Shown here: in pieces, positions 1-11,696 of the stretch
Position numbering within the stretch: position 1 is the first letter of the stretch
Layout of the letters: each line of letters starts with the position of its first letter
Source of the DNA: Ichthyophis bannanicus
Lineage: Eukaryota > Chordata > Amphibia > Gymnophiona > Ichthyophiidae
Assembly: GCA_033557465.1 (NCBI GenBank)
Contig: CM066035.1
Span: 921,778,522-921,842,521, forward strand
DNA: 64,000 nt
Reading direction: 5' to 3'
The notes under the pieces: model-generated
The model's input: only the letters and a program-made list of their open reading frames with translations
What the model was told of the DNA's origin: nothing
The model's database searches: none
Translations under genes and position numbers: made by a program

Positions 1-570
1 CATCTTCATTGTTTTGAGTACACATTGTTCTCCTCGGGAATTTTTTTTTTTTTTTTCCCATACCCCTTCTTCCCTCCAAGACTGGGCTAGTTGTCCAAAT
101 CGGTCAGTCTTCTTCTTTTAGTCCTCAATGTTTTGACTCTGTACCTAAAAGAGTTTTCAGCTTTTTCTCATAAAGCTTTCCATTGACCTGTCGTTCTAAT
201 CCTACCCCAGTTGACACCTGGATCACCTGCTTTTCCAGGTCTGGACCTTCACCCTCACTGCTGTGAGGTCACCTTGAGGATTCCGCTACTGCATATCCAG
301 TAGACTCCATCACGCTTTCCACTTCCTACAATCCAGTAGGTAAGCTCCATATTATAACTGTTCATTAAATAATTTTAATGGTACTTATCATACATGCCAT
401 GGACTCCTCTCCTGTAGTCCTTGGGTTTGCTGTTTTCCTTACAGCTCTTCTATTCTCAACTCCTACCCTCCATTCCCTCATGGGATGCCGGGATTCTTGT
501 GTGGGAAATGCACTCCTGTTCCAGGAACATGCATTTTATGGGATCTCCCCCTGGCATCTCTAGCTAGGGA

Positions 571-670
571 GTCCCCATATGTGAAGACTCATTCCTGCTT
601 GTTCCTGGAGATAGCACAGACTTACCTGCAACAGGTGATCTCTGGGAACAGCAGGAATAAGTCTTCACAA
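571..670 (+). repeat. DIRS-A internal complementary region
   Basis: The left half (gtccccatatgtgaagactcattcctgcttgttcctggaga) is the reverse complement of DIRS left termini and the right half is the reverse complement of DIRS right termini. Such a region is the diagnostic fused-end signal of DIRS elements, thought to template circle closure. Here the join has small changes (cagacttacctgcaacagg instead of cagttacttacctgtaacagg). Confidence 0.8.
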
Positions 671-748
671 CCCACCCACCTCCCCTAGGAGTTGTATCTA
701 TCTATCTTCCTTTCCTCGTTCTCTCCCTTTGTCTCAGCTTGGAAACTC

Positions 749-936
749 AACTGAGGAGAGACAGTGGAAAGGGCGGGAAGTCAGTGCGCAGGCGCGAGGG
801 ATGCTCCCAAAAGCTTTCTGATTGGATGCTGGGGAGCATTCCCGTGCAGGCTCCGTAGGTACTGACGTACCCATATGTGAAGACTTATTCCTGCTGTTCC
901 CAGAGATCACCTGTTAAAGGTAAGTAACTGTGCTTT
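749..936 (+). repeat. DIRS-A right inverted terminal repeat
   Basis: Starts at 'aactgaggagagac' and matches in reverse complement the left terminal repeat seen at 6488, 18795 and 46395. It includes the 'ggaaagggcggg' block, the 'gctccgtaggtactgacgtac' block and the terminal splice-donor-like 'ggtaagtaactg'. Confidence 0.75.
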
Positions 937-1269
937 ATCTACACAAGCAGGTTGTCCTGCATACTCGTTTAAGGGAACCTTTGAAACATGTACCGAAGCA
1001 TATGCTACACCCTTTGGTAAAGGAGTACAGATAATGCAGTCAGTTAAGTTCATCAAACTAACAATCTCCAAAACAGAGGATTTCCACAAATTCGGAGAGA
1101 GGAGTTCTCGCTTAGTTTGTCGAACTATTGAGAGATACCTGAATCCAAGTTGCATTGTTCTCTGTCCAATGTGCCTGCGTCCAAGGTTCTTTGTTTGTAA
1201 AATAGTATGTAGTCAGCACAATGACAACCGAGATCAATAATAAACAAAGGGCAAGCCAGGCAGACTTCA
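937..1269 (-). pseudogene. env: ERV env 5' fragment
   Basis: On the minus strand an ATG at 1269 begins a product with a hydrophobic N-terminal segment (about residues 5-24) suitable as a signal peptide, followed by a short stretch with potential N-glycosylation sites. The frame then breaks near 1115, and a second frame continues with a cysteine pair in a 'DCIICTP' context as seen in retroviral surface subunits. The gene stops at the DIRS-A insertion at 937, so most of the surface subunit and all of the transmembrane subunit are absent. The env start slightly overlaps the integrase end, as is common in simple retroviruses. The assignment rests mainly on position. Confidence 0.55.
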
Positions 1270-2061
1270 TGGCTGGGGCAAGTCAGGCGTCTTCCAGGAA
1301 TCCTCCGGTGCACGCTTGACGCGTGAGGCGTGTACCCAGGTCGGATGCTTATCAGTCAGCACGGCTGTGCGAGTAACTGCAGTAATCTCCTCCGGATCTC
1401 CAAACGGCGGGTCCCACTGGCCCTTCTTATAAAACAGCTTTACCAGCACACGGTCTCTCGGGCGGAACGGGTGCGTCGGTTCTGTAGAAGGAAAAGGAAA
1501 AGCATTATACACTTGTTCAGACACGGTGCACAAGTATTTAGCTGTGTAGCATATTCTTCCTGTGCTAGCAACAAGTCATCCACCATTATCACCGTTCCCT
1601 CGGGCCATTTCCAGGGTAAGGGTAAGGGTCGTCCCATCAGACTCTATAGAATGGGGACACCCAAAGCGGGGAATAACTTCCTTACAGAGAATTTTTGCTA
1701 CTGTTCTAGCATCTTCCTTAGTCGTGGGAAAAGCTTCTGGCCACTTTGAAAACCTATCTACAATGACCAACAAATACTTATAACCCCCTATCGATTGTGG
1801 CATACATGTGAAATCTACTTGTAGGGCCTGAAACAAGTCTTGGGGTGGGGGTAAATGTTGCAATTGTCCTATTGCTTTTCCCTGCTGAACATTATTCCTA
1901 GCACATACTAAGCATTGACTCAGTTGTGATTCTACTAAATGAGGCAAATCTCTACAAACAAATATTTCCTGTAACTCCTTAAGAACTGTCTTTCTGTTTT
2001 TATGCCCTACCCCATGTACTTGACCAATTAAGAGAGGGGCTGCCGCTTTCGGTAGCCCTCT
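1267..2061 (-). pseudogene. pol: ERV pol: integrase
   Basis: Two frame fragments cover it: 1576-1947 holds the end of the zinc-binding region (CLVCARNN) and the start of the catalytic core, with the first aspartate in 'LQVDFT' and the 'FSKWPEAFP' signature. 1267-1533 holds the C-terminal domain ending 'WVHASRVKRAP', typical of gammaretrovirus-like integrases. The core is frameshifted around 1576-1600 near the second catalytic aspartate ('ESDGTT'), so the enzyme is non-functional. The upstream zinc-binding part (about 1950-2061) lies between fragments and is damaged; a C-run at 2066-2078 sits at the boundary with RNase H. Confidence 0.85.
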
Positions 2062-3132
2062 TCACCCCCCCCCCCCTTTTTCCTGCCAAATCTGTGCTGA
2101 ATTTAAACACACATTATGCTGTTCCCAATACATAATATCCTCGGGATCTGCAGCAGCCTGCAAGTGGTGCAGAGGAAAAGAATGCTCAAGAGGGGAAACA
2201 TAATACTCAGACAGTAAAGGATCAGACAAATAAGAAACTGTCAGCATGCCCTGAGAGATATTACTATGTAAAAGTTCAATTTGGGCTTGTGCACATTGTT
2301 TGACTGCAAGATCAGCTAAGGCTTTACCTTGAGAGGCAATAGAAGTGTCACATCTGTGTGCGGTACATTTAATAATGGCGACGACTTTGGGTTTACATAA
2401 AGCGGCCAGCAGTTCATTGACCAATTGTGCATGAGAAATTGGTTTACCGTCTGCCGTTTTCCAACCCCTATGCCCCCATAAGAGACCAAAATCATGCACC
2501 ATCCCAAAAGCATACCTGGAATCTGTATAAATGTTAACACATTAATCAGCAAATAATTCACAGGCTCTAGTAAGCGCTACCAATTCTGCAGCTTGTGCAG
2601 AACCATAAGGTAATAACTGGGCTTCATGCAAAATATTTGGGAGTTCTACAATGGCATAAGAAGCAATGTAGGCATTGTCTGCGGGACGGACACAGCTCCC
2701 TTCCACAAATATATGTGGAGCGTCCGGGAGCAGGGAGGAGGGCAAATCAGGATGTACTGAGGTCTCAAAGTTAATCAACTTTAAGCAATCATGTTCTTCT
2801 TGGGGCAACTCGGAATCATCTACTGGGCGCATTAAGGCCTGCAAGGCCAGCATCGTGGTAAAGGCAGCGGATTGCTGTTTAACCGACAACCCCTCAGTAG
2901 TTGTTAAAATTACCTCATACCCACTAAGGCACTGGGCTGTCATGTGTTGCGTAGTAAGGTTCTTTAACACATTTAAAACAGAATGGGTAGAAAACAGAAT
3001 AGTCTCATGAGATAGGGTAATCGGGATAGTCATCTGTACAGCAATAGCTGAAGCCGCCAGGGTTCGCAAACATGCAGGCATACCCTGTACCTGGAGGGGC
3101 AATTTTTTTGATAAATATGCGACTGGGCGCAT
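2062..3132 (-). pseudogene. pol: ERV pol: RT connection and RNase H
   Basis: Fragment 2542-3132 begins 'MRPVAYLSKKL', the usual sequence after retroviral RT thumb and connection domains, and contains the RNase H first-strand region ('IFVEGSC', normally a catalytic aspartate context, so that residue may be lost) and the glutamate-helix region ('QAAELVALTRACELF'). Fragment 2062-2561 continues with the rest of RNase H and a tether toward integrase. A premature stop near 2541 and a frame change separate the parts. G-runs (C-runs on +) flank the fragment on both sides (2066-2078 and 3137-3149). Confidence 0.8.
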
Positions 3133-4265
3133 TTACCCCCCCCCCCCCTCCCCGTGGTCTTGAGCCAAAATAGCTGCCATAGTTTCTCCCTCTTCCCTTA
3201 CATTTAAGTAAAACATTCTCCCATAGTCGGGTAGTCCAAGTGTAGGAGCCGAGATAAGCAGCTTTTTCAAAGTAGCAAATGCAGAAAGCATTTCTTCAGT
3301 CCATTCAATATATGCAGAGCCTGGTAACTGCAAAGTAGCCCTTCGCAATATGGAATCCCAATAAGCACAGTCCGGGATCCAAGCGCGACAGAAGGATACT
3401 AATCCAAAGAAAGCCAGCATTTGTGTCACTTTTGTTGGAGGAGATAATTTTATAATTGCCTGTACTCGGGCGGGAGAGAGCGCCCAGTTTCCAGAGGGGA
3501 CAGCACAAACCCCAAGTAACACGCTCACAACATCACTGGAGCTTTTTTAAAGAAGCCTTATGTCCATGGGAGACTAGATGGCAGAGCAAGGATACAGAGT
3601 CGTTTTCACATTCTGTGATTGTTTTAGAACATAACAAATCGTCCATATACTGGAGAAGTGTGGAGGAACAAGGCGGATGCCACATTTCAATTGATGCCTT
3701 AAGAACAAGAGAATACTCCGCCGGGGAATCAATGTATCCCTGCGGCAGGCGAGTCCAGGTATATTGTTTGGCTGCATGTGTGAAAGCCATAAGAGGCTGT
3801 GTGATGGGGTCCAGGGGTACACTAAAAAAGGCATTAGCTAAATCAATAACCGTAAAGCAATTTGGCTTCTGTAGGAATAAGAGTAAGTAGCCCAGAAATA
3901 TCGGGCATCACCGGTGCCAGTGGGACAACAAGCTGATTTACGGGCCGTAAATCCTGGGTAAAACGGAACCCATCCCCCTTAGGGACGGGATTCATGGGAG
4001 TATTATAAGGAAAAACAGTAGGAACTACAATACCTGCTGCGACAAAATCCTGGACCATGGACTGCAAGGCAGTTTCCTTAGGGCCAGACAGAGGGTACTG
4101 TCGAATACAGATGACAGCTTGAGGATCTTTCAAACATGCCACGTACGGCGTACAGGGGACCAACCCGGCGTCAGTTGGGGAGGTGGCCCAGAGTTTAGGA
4201 GGAACCTTAGACAACCCATGCGCCTCTGTAGAAATCATATTTAATAAAAAAAAAAAAGAGTGCAA
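3133..4265 (-). pseudogene. pol: ERV pol: reverse transcriptase
   Basis: The fingers domain ('QYPLSGPKE', 'DLRPVNQLV') lies at 3843-4265, the palm with the catalytic 'YMDDLL' at 3533-3834, and thumb/connection sequence ('NWALSPARVQAI', 'WIPDCAYWD') at 3133-3528. The YMDD pair is intact but the frame is broken between these pieces at about 3840 and 3530. An A11 run at about 4247 lies just upstream. The enzyme would have copied the viral RNA from the tRNA primer. Confidence 0.9.
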
Positions 4266-4280
4266 GGCAAAAGAGCTATC

Positions 4281-4568
4281 TCAATTACTAATAGTTACTG
4301 CTTCTAAGCGACACAACAGCTCCCGCCCCAGGAGACTCACTGGACAGGACGGAATAATCGTAAATGAATGTGTAAACAGAACAGTATTGTTACCAAGCGC
4401 GGAGACAGACAACGGGGGTGTAATCCACATGGGGGTAGAGGTTCCATTTATCCCAACTGAGGCAGGACCTGGCGTTAAGGGTTCCCTACAAACAGAAGCA
4501 TGCAACATACAGCAAGTCGCTCCCGTATCAATTACAAAGGAGACTTGCTGGCCAGTAATGCATAACAT
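4281..4568 (-). pseudogene. pro: ERV protease
   Basis: A 95-residue frame contains the aspartic protease active site 'VIDTGAT' near its start and 'LLGRELL' near its end, the expected flap-to-C-terminal spacing for a retroviral protease monomer. It sits between the gag zinc knuckle and RT. The frame ends at a stop at about 4281 instead of running into RT, so it is separated from pol by a mutation. Confidence 0.85.
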
Positions 4569-4612
4569 ACAACAAGGGGGCTCCTTCCAGAACCCAGATC
4601 GGAACCGTTGCC

Positions 4613-6487
4613 TCAGGTAGCCCTATGGGTGTTGCGGGGGCTGTTCACATGTAATAGGGATAACAGGGGTTGCGGGGCTACTAGAAGGGGGAGGGAGTGG
4701 TGCCGATGGCGTCGCGGGAGGGGGCAAGGCCCACCCCCCTGACTCGGCACGGGGCTGCTACCTGCCGCGTAGGGGCACTCATTTTTCCAATGTCCTTGTT
4801 GCTTACAATGACGACAAATCTGATTCCTAGATATTCCCTGCCCTATTCCTCTTCCACCACCCTGCCGCCTCGAAACCGGCCCCGCTGTCCCCTCCACCCC
4901 CAAGATTGTGACCACTGAGGCTCCAGGGGTTGATATCCCTGGGGTAGGCTTGCTGGCAACCAATATCTTGCTGCCAAGCATGAGAAATTTTATCTTAACA
5001 TCCATATCTGCAAAGCATCCCGCCGCTTCCTTGGTTAATATTACCATCTCTAATTCTGCCGGAGTCATGCTAAGCCAAACATCTATCATTCGCTTACATG
5101 CTACAGTCATTTCGGGGCACATAGCCCCAAACAGCGTCTGAATATACATCGAAACCGTCAGGCCTTCCTGTGATAAACCTGCCGCCTCCTTCCAACACTT
5201 ACGAAACCTTCGCACAAACTGTGAAACTCCTTCCCCTGGTTCCTGCACGCATGCTATAGATGCAGCAAGATTCTGTTTCGCCCCAAATAAATGCTTATAC
5301 TCTTCTAACACTTTGTCCCACATCTTTATCACCTCGGGATATCGGAGGGGGTAATTAGAATCATCCGGCGTCTCATAAGGATTTGCCAGTGACTTAACTC
5401 TAGAAAAACCAAATGGGATTTCTTCATCATACCCCAGGACACCCTCAATAATGAGGCGGTAGTCCTGCGCCGTACACTGCAAACCACGAGTCATACGTTG
5501 CAAGTAGTGCACAGTGGCAGTTGGCATTTTCATGGGGTTCGTGGCATGCTGTAAAATAGAAGAAAGGATGGCGGGATCCAGGGGCTTAACAACAAGCTGG
5601 TTAGCAATAGTTAGAAAAGGATACTGGGTGTATATATGACCCTTAGAGGTAGGGTCTCCTGTCACTCAGTCACTGTTAGAAGTTCTCACGTCATTTGAAT
5701 CCAGCTTATGAAAGGGCTTATGAGGGCTAAGCCCATCCCTATGAGCCCTAGTCCCTACTCTGTTCCTGTGCCCCCCCCCCCCAGATCTTCGGATGAATGC
5801 ATCGGAAGGGGGGAATTAGGATGGGTAATAAGGGACTTAGGCGGGGCAAAAGGGACGGAAGGGGAAGCGGCAGCTGACCCTACGACCCCCGCTCGCTTCC
5901 CCAAACTCCTGGTAGAGACCTCCGGAGATGTCTTACACAATTGGTGATACATGTTTTCCCTGGGTGCGTCCCGACCAACAGGGGCGGGCCCAGAATCGGT
6001 CAAGAATGGGCTTGAGTGAGAAGGTAGGGCAGGAGAAGGTAGCCAGGCAGTGGAGGCGAATCGGCAGGCTCCTCCACCTTGCCACGCACAGCCTCATAAG
6101 TGGTACATAGCTGCCGAAACATTTCATCTGTATGTAATTCTCGGTGGGTGGAGGAACGCCACGCCATTACTACCAGGGGGTGCACGGTAGAAGCAGCCAA
6201 TGCCAGAACAATGTCCTCTAATGATTCAGAGTCTCTGGCTGGCTTTACAACGGTGGCTGATCCAACCAGGGAGGGGTAAATGGGCTGATACGGCGGAGGG
6301 GCCATGGGCACCCGTGAGGAAGACACTTTGGATTGGGGCGATTTTGGAGGCAGTTCCCAGGGCAAGTCAAGCACCGGTTGCTGCTGACCATGATAATAAA
6401 GAGCCAGTTGTATCCGTACAGTACCACATACCTTCATATAAGATTTGGGCCATTTTGGGTCTTCGGAATAAAAGGGAAAAGCTTTCA
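4613..6487 (-). pseudogene. gag: ERV gag (capsid, nucleocapsid and part of matrix)
   Basis: The fragment 4613-5665 (350 residues) covers most of capsid, including a major-homology-like stretch with 'VQEPGEGVSQFVRRF', and a nucleocapsid with one CCHC knuckle ('CRHCKQQGHWKNEC'). The fragment 6000-6500 encodes the matrix C-terminus and a proline-rich region with PPPY-like 'PPPYQP', a plausible late domain. The region 5666-5999 is frameshifted and has a C12 run at 5771. The gag 5' end is displaced to 12183-12352 by DIRS-B, which cuts gag within matrix. Confidence 0.85.
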
Positions 6488-6650
6488 TCTCCAGGAACAC
6501 AGCAGGAATGAGTCTTCACATATGGGTATCGTCGGTACCGACGGAGCCTGCGCGGGAACGCTCCCCAGCGTCCAGAAAGAAAGCTTTTGGGAGCATCCCA
6601 CAGCGCCTGCGCGCTGCCTTCCCACCTTTCGCAACCTCCTCTCTCCAGTT
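6488..6650 (+). repeat. DIRS-B left inverted terminal repeat
   Basis: Reverse complement of 11991-12182. Contains 'tcggtaccgacggagcctg', 'gaacgctccccagcgtcc' and 'gcgcgctgccttcccacc', shared with all other DIRS copies here. Confidence 0.9.
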
Positions 6651-6752
6651 CTTCTTTTCCGCGGAGCCAGCAGGTAGTGTTCCTGTCACCGCTGAAGAAG
6701 TTCTTCATTTTTCTTTATTTCTTTGGTCGCGCGTCTGCCTTCTTCGACGTCG

Positions 6753-6769
6753 GACCGGTACCGCGGGTC
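6753..6769 (+). promoter_or_regulatory. DIRS-B leader hairpin followed by T-tract
   Basis: 'gaccggtaccgcgggtc' forms a short GC stem (one mismatch here; perfect in DIRS-E at 32023) directly followed by a pyrimidine/T run and an A-rich run before gag. The block is conserved at the same place in several copies. Function unknown. Confidence 0.4.
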
Positions 6770-6863
6770 TTTTCTTCTTTCTTCTTTAAAAAAGGAAAAA
6801 AAAAGGTTTCCCACTTCTGTGCATTTTTTCCTTTTGGGCCTTAGGCCTAGAAAAATTTTCCTC

Positions 6864-8602
6864 ATGGAAAAGCCTGCTTCCGGGTTTAAAAAGTGCACGA
6901 AGTGCAGCAGTACTCTTTCTACACCGACACCCATGACTGGTGTCTAAAATGTTTGGGCCCTGACCACTCCATCACCGATTGTGAGTCCTGTTCCATGATG
7001 TCTAAAAGAGGTCGACAGAATCGAGCAGCCAAGCTCAGTACCCTGTTTCCCTCTGATGCAGCTTCGGTGGCATCGACATCTTCCAGGGCTGCTTCTTCCT
7101 CCCATGGATCTCAGGTAACCAAACATAAGTCCAGCTGGTCCTCGAAGGGTAGATCTCCCTCTAAGTATCGAGATGCCTCCGGGCTTGCTCGCGAGGATCC
7201 CGCACAGGCAAAATTACCCCGGCGGGAAGCTCCGGCTTCCAAAGCTTTATCTATGGGGTCACAGGTTGACATCGATGGTGTGGCCTCGACCGATCACCTG
7301 TTGCCATGTTCTGGGGTACCGGTGGTTTCCACTGGTACCGACATCCAGACATTGGTTGCGTCAATGGATCAGAATATTCTGACCATGCAGCGTGCCATTA
7401 CGGCATTCATACAAGCTGCGATGCCTCCGGTACTGCAACAAACTCCGTTGTCGGTACCGGTTCTGGCACCGGCACCGATATCGGTTCCGGTGCCGGTACC
7501 GATTGCATCGACATCGACATCAGCTTCGGTGTCGACTGCAGCGGTACCCTGTTCTGTGATGTCCATCGGTACCGAATCGGTACCGATCACTCCCGATGTC
7601 GATACCACTCGGTACGCGTATCGGGCTCTGCAAGAGCATCCAGACAGGCGATACTTCGATTCCTCCGAAGACTCTTATGAATCAGAGGCTTCTGTTGAAG
7701 CATCGGTACTCCTTCCTCAGGAGCCCTCTTCTCCAAAAAGAAGAATGTCTCCTCCACAAGACTTGTCTTTTCAAGACTTCATTAGGGAAGTGGCCAGGGG
7801 CCTCTCCATTTCAGTGGCCCCTGAACCAGAGCCTAGAGCCAAGAAATTGGATATTTTACAATATCCTAAGGCTCCTAAAGAGGCAGCTACTTTACCAATT
7901 CATGAGATCCTTTATGATCACATGTTGGGCATATGGGAGACACCTCTCACTACCTCCCCTCATTCTCGCAGGTTGGACACCATGTACCGTGTTCCTCCTT
8001 GCCCTGGCTTTCGTAAGACTCGGCTTCCTCACCACTCTATTGTGGTGGAGTCTGCTATGAAGAAGATAAAGAGTGCAAAAAGACACTCATCTAATCCTCC
8101 AGGAAGAGAATGCAGAACCTTGGATGCTTTTGGCCGGAGAATTTTCCAGGCCAATATGCTTACTGCCAGAATCAACTCCTATTGTCTCTATATGGGGATG
8201 TTTCTAAAGGAAGTTACAGATCATCTGCAAACTTTATCTCCTTTTATCTCAGAAGATAAAAGGGAGGAGTTTCTCACCTGGCTTAAACATGCCCAGGATG
8301 TTTCCAAATTTTCCAACCGTGCAGCCTTTGGCTCTGTTGAGTGTTCCAGCAGAGCCTCGGCTATTGCCATAGGTGCACGCAGAGTTGCTTGGTTGCAAGC
8401 TTCTGATTTGGAACCCTGGGTCCAGGATGGATTAGGAAATCTTCTTTGTACAGGTGAAAACCTTTTTGGCAAGGATTGGCAAGCAAAGGCCACTCAGAAG
8501 GATGCTGAGAATTCTGCCTTAGATAGACTTTCAAAGTCTACTTCTGCTCCTGTTAGAAAAAGGTTATTCAAAAAGGCTTTCTTTCCCAAAAAGGGGAAAT
8601 AG
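6864..8602 (+). pseudogene. DIRS-B gag-like ORF1
   Basis: The likely start is the ATG at 6864 (MEKPASGFKKCTKC), by comparison with DIRS-D and DIRS-E. A one-base change near 6905 moves the frame into the long open frame ending at 8602. N-terminal cysteine/histidine finger (CxxC, then DWCLKCLGPDHSITDCESC), a low-complexity Pro/Val/Thr/Ser region at 7430-7600 encoded by repeated 'ggtaccg' units, an acidic patch, then the conserved core from 'PKRRMSPPQDLSFQDFI' through 'MYRVPPCPGF', 'LPHHSIVVESAMKKIKS' and 'PGREC', and a basic C-terminus. It probably encodes the RNA-binding structural protein of the element. The single frameshift makes it a pseudogene. Confidence 0.8.
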
Positions 8603-8612
8603 TATCCTGTTT

Positions 8613-10657
8613 ATGGTCAGCGGGCATCTTCTGCAGGTCGTTTTGCTGCAAAGCGTCAGCAACAACCTAAACAAGCCAAGCCTAAGGCTGCAAGAACTGC
8701 TACGGCCCAACAGCCTCAGCCTCCTCAGGGCCTTTGACTCACATCTAGAGAACTTCGCCTTTCTGGCTCTAGAAGAACCAGAGCCTCTCACCATTCCAGG
8801 AAGGATAACCCACTTTGCTCCCAGATGGGAACAAGTCACAGCAGAGCAATGGACCCTCTCCATCATAAGGGAGGGGTACAAGCTTCATTTCTTAAACCTT
8901 CCTCCTCACACCATGGTGAGACAGTTCAATTCTCCAACATCTCTCCTCGACCTTCTGGGTCAGGAGATTGCTACCCTTCTTGCCCAAAGGGCAATAGAAG
9001 AAGTACCCCTTCTTCAACAGGGCTCAGGGTTCTACTCCCCCTATTTTCTTATCCCAAAGAAAACAGGGGGCTACAGACCCATATTAGATCTCAGAGAATT
9101 GAACAAGTTTCTATGCAAGGATTAATTCAAGATGATTTCTCTCGGTGCTCTCCTTCCATACCTTTAGAGTCAGGATTGGCTTTGTTCTCTAGATCTCAAG
9201 GATGCGTACACCCATATCTTCATCCATCCAACATACAGAAGGTTCCTTCGGTTCCTTTATCAAGGAAAGCACTACCAATACAGAGAGCATCCTTTCGTTC
9301 TGGCCTCTGCTCCAAGAGTGTTCACAAAATGCATGGCAGTAGTAGCTGCATTTCTACGCACTCTAGGAATATTTGTATTCCCATATCTGGACGACTGGCT
9401 CATCCGAGCTCTGTCCCGGTCAGAGGCCCAGACTTCCCTAGCCTGCACAAGGCGTGTTCTTCAGTATCTGGAACTTGTAATAAACATCCCAAAATCCCAT
9501 CTCACCCCTACTCAGTCATTAGAGTTAATAGGGGCCTTCCTGGATACCACAACTGCAAGGGCCTATGTTCCCCAGGCCCGTTGCCTACGCTTGGTGCAGT
9601 TAGCCTCACAAATTCAGTTAGTCCCATTTAACTGCTCGAGAAATGTTACAACTGTTAGGCCACATGGCATCCACCGTGCATGTGGTTCCTTATGCTTGCC
9701 TTCACATGAGGGCAGGTCAGTGGACTCTGTCCACCCAATGGACCCAGGCATCAGGGTGCCTGTCAGACAAGATAGCAACCTCCAGTCGCCTTTTCTGGTC
9801 TCTCCAGTGGTGGAAGTCGACTCAAAATCTGTTGCTGGGGTCCCCCTTTCAACAGTCACTACCCCAAGCAACCCTTACAACAGATGCCTCTCCATGGGGT
9901 TGGGGAGCTCATCTACAAGATCTCTCCACCCAGGGCATCTGGTCTCCACAAGAGACATCTCTACATATCAACCTCTTGGAGCTCAGAGCAATTCTTCTAG
10001 CTCTGAGTCTTCCACACCCTGCTCAGCTACAAGACAGTCCTCATTCACACGGACAACCAAGTAGCCATGTTCTACGTGAACAAGCAGGGCGGGACTGGCT
10101 CTCTGTCGCTTTGCAACGAAGCTTTGAGATTGTGGGCCTTCGCCAGAGAGCATCATATTCATCTCGTGGCAGTGTATCTTTCAGGGGTTCAAAACTCTTG
10201 GGCAGACAGACTCAGTCGAGTTCTGCTTCCACACGAATGGTCCCTCCATGGGGACCAGATAGCCAGGATCTTCCGAATTTGGGGAACCCCGGACATAGAC
10301 CTGTTTGCAAGTCCGTGGAATGCCAAACTTCCCCGATTCTGTTCCAGGATTCCGTGTCAGGGAGTTCAGGCCAGGGATGCCTTCCTCCTTCATTGGGGGC
10401 AAGACTTCCTCTATGCCTTTCCACCCATTCCCCTAATTCCCAAGACTCTGTTCAAACTTCAGAGAGACAAGGGGTCTATGATCCTCATAGCATCACATTG
10501 GCCACGCCAAGTGTGGTACCCTCTACTTCTGCATCTCTCTCAAGCTCCCTCCCTGAACTTGGGATGTGCTCCAGACCTCCTGTCCCAGGATGAGGGAACG
10601 TTGTGGCACCAAAATCCCCAGTCTCTTCATCTCAGAGCCTGGTTGCTGAAGGCCTAG
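8613..10657 (+). pseudogene. DIRS-B reverse transcriptase / RNase H / MT-like ORF
   Basis: RT fingers ('YRPILDLRELNKFL') are in the first frame, two stops follow at about 9123 and 9168, then the palm with 'YLDDWLI' at about 9389, a frameshift near 9625, RNase H ('TLTTDASPWGWGAHL') and a further shift near 10010 into the frame 10067-10657 with 'AMFYVNKQGGTGSLSLCNEALR'. The tail 'DIDLFASPWNAKLPRFCS...YAFPPIPLIPKTLF' resembles the methyltransferase-like region described after RNase H in DIRS elements. At least two stops and two frameshifts make it inactive. Confidence 0.85.
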
Positions 10658-11696
10658 ACCTTCAAGATTTGCATCTTTTTCAGCAGGTGAAGGATATCCT
10701 TCATGTTTCCAGAAAGCCTTCCACTAGACGTTCCTATGCTTTTAAATGTAAAAGGTTTACCGTTTGGCGTGCACCGAAGGGTCTTAACCCCCTTGCAATA
10801 CCTCTGAATTCTTTACTAGAGTATTTGCTGCATTTATCCCATGCAGGCCTTAAAACAAATTCAGTAAGAGTCCATTTGAGTGCTATTGCAGCATCCCTTA
10901 AGCCTCTCAATGGACAGGCTATTTCCTCTCATCCTCTTACTGCAAGATTCATGAGAGGCCTTCTTTTAACTAAACCTCCCATTAGACCACCTCCAGTGGC
11001 ATGGGACTTGAATTTGGTTCTTGGCCACCCTTTCAACCCTTAGCCACCCTTTGAACCCTTAACCACTACCTCCTTGAAATTTCTTTCCTGGAAGGTTACT
11101 TTTCTCATTGCAGTCACCTCAGCTCGCCGCATCAGTGAGCTGCAAGCTTGGTGGCTAATCCTCCCTATACAAGGTTCCATCATGAAAAGGTAGTCCTCAG
11201 GACTAATCCACACTTTATGCCTAAAGTGGTCTCACCTTTTCATCTGAACCAGGAGGTGTATTTACCTGTCTCTTTTCCAGGACCTCATGCATCAAGTGCA
11301 GAAAGGAATCTCCATACCCTGGATTGTAAGAGAGCGCTCGCTTTTTACTTACAAAGGACACAGCAACATAGAAAGTCCTCTCAACTCTTTGTTGCTTTTG
11401 ATCCCTCTCATTTGGGACTTCCAGTCTCTAAGAGAACTCTGTCCAATTGGATTGCTCAGTGTATTTTTCGCGTACCAGAGTAAGAACCTTCCTCTGGAGG
11501 GCCATGTCACAGCTCACAATGTGAGGGCCATGGCAGCCTCTATGGCTCATCTGAACTCTGTGTCCATCGACCAAATCTGTCGAGGGCCACCTGGGCCTCG
11601 GTTCATACCTTTACAGCCCATTACTGTTTGGACAAGGACTCCCGCCGGGATGCCTTGTTTGGTCAGGCTGTTCTCAAACACGTGTTCCATACCTAA
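10640..11696 (+). pseudogene. DIRS-B tyrosine recombinase
   Basis: Homologous to the intact recombinase of DIRS-D. The N-terminal core-binding part ('KPSTRRSYAFK', 'NSVRVHLSAIAASLKPLNGQ') is open to 11043, where an 18-bp imperfect duplication ('ccaccctttcaaccctta') introduces a stop. The first catalytic arginine ('TSARRIS') lies at about 11118 and the 'HVTAHNVRAMA' pair at about 11505. A small deletion in 'cgagggccacctgg' (normally cgagcagccacctgg) shifts the frame before the nucleophilic tyrosine ('HYCLD'). Dead copy. Confidence 0.85.

Larger units (their letters stand above)
1..936 (+). mobile_element. DIRS-A: 3' part of a DIRS retrotransposon
   Basis: The part from about 440 to 936 matches the 3' ends of the better copies downstream: the 'caactcctaccctcc' block, the internal complementary region, a pyrimidine-rich spacer, the right inverted repeat and the terminus 'gtaactgtgcttt'. 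The first ~400 bases contain no recognisable RT, RNase H or recombinase, although in complete copies the recombinase gene ends just upstream of this block. Its post-pol block (440-500) resembles that of DIRS-F more than those of the autonomous copies, so it may belong to the same pol-less group. The element interrupts the retroviral env remnant that starts at 937. Confidence 0.75.
937..6487 (-). mobile_element. Endogenous retrovirus, env start to gag (main part)
   Basis: Reading on the minus strand from high to low coordinates: gag, protease, reverse transcriptase, RNase H, integrase and an env start, in standard retroviral order. The 5' part (LTR, primer site, gag start) lies at 12183-13205, separated by DIRS-B. 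The 3' end is cut by DIRS-A at 937, so env is mostly missing and no 3' LTR is in the window. The genes carry many frameshifts and this is a dead, ancient copy. YMDD in RT, one CCHC knuckle and a gamma-like integrase C-terminus suggest a gammaretrovirus/class-I-like lineage; I cannot place it further. Confidence 0.9.

Noticed and set aside
1330..1749. 139-residue plus-strand ORF over the ERV integrase
   Set aside because: Antisense shadow of integrase, without any domain.
6723..6947. Independent small gene before DIRS-B gag
   Set aside because: It is the true gag start in a shifted frame plus leader sequence.
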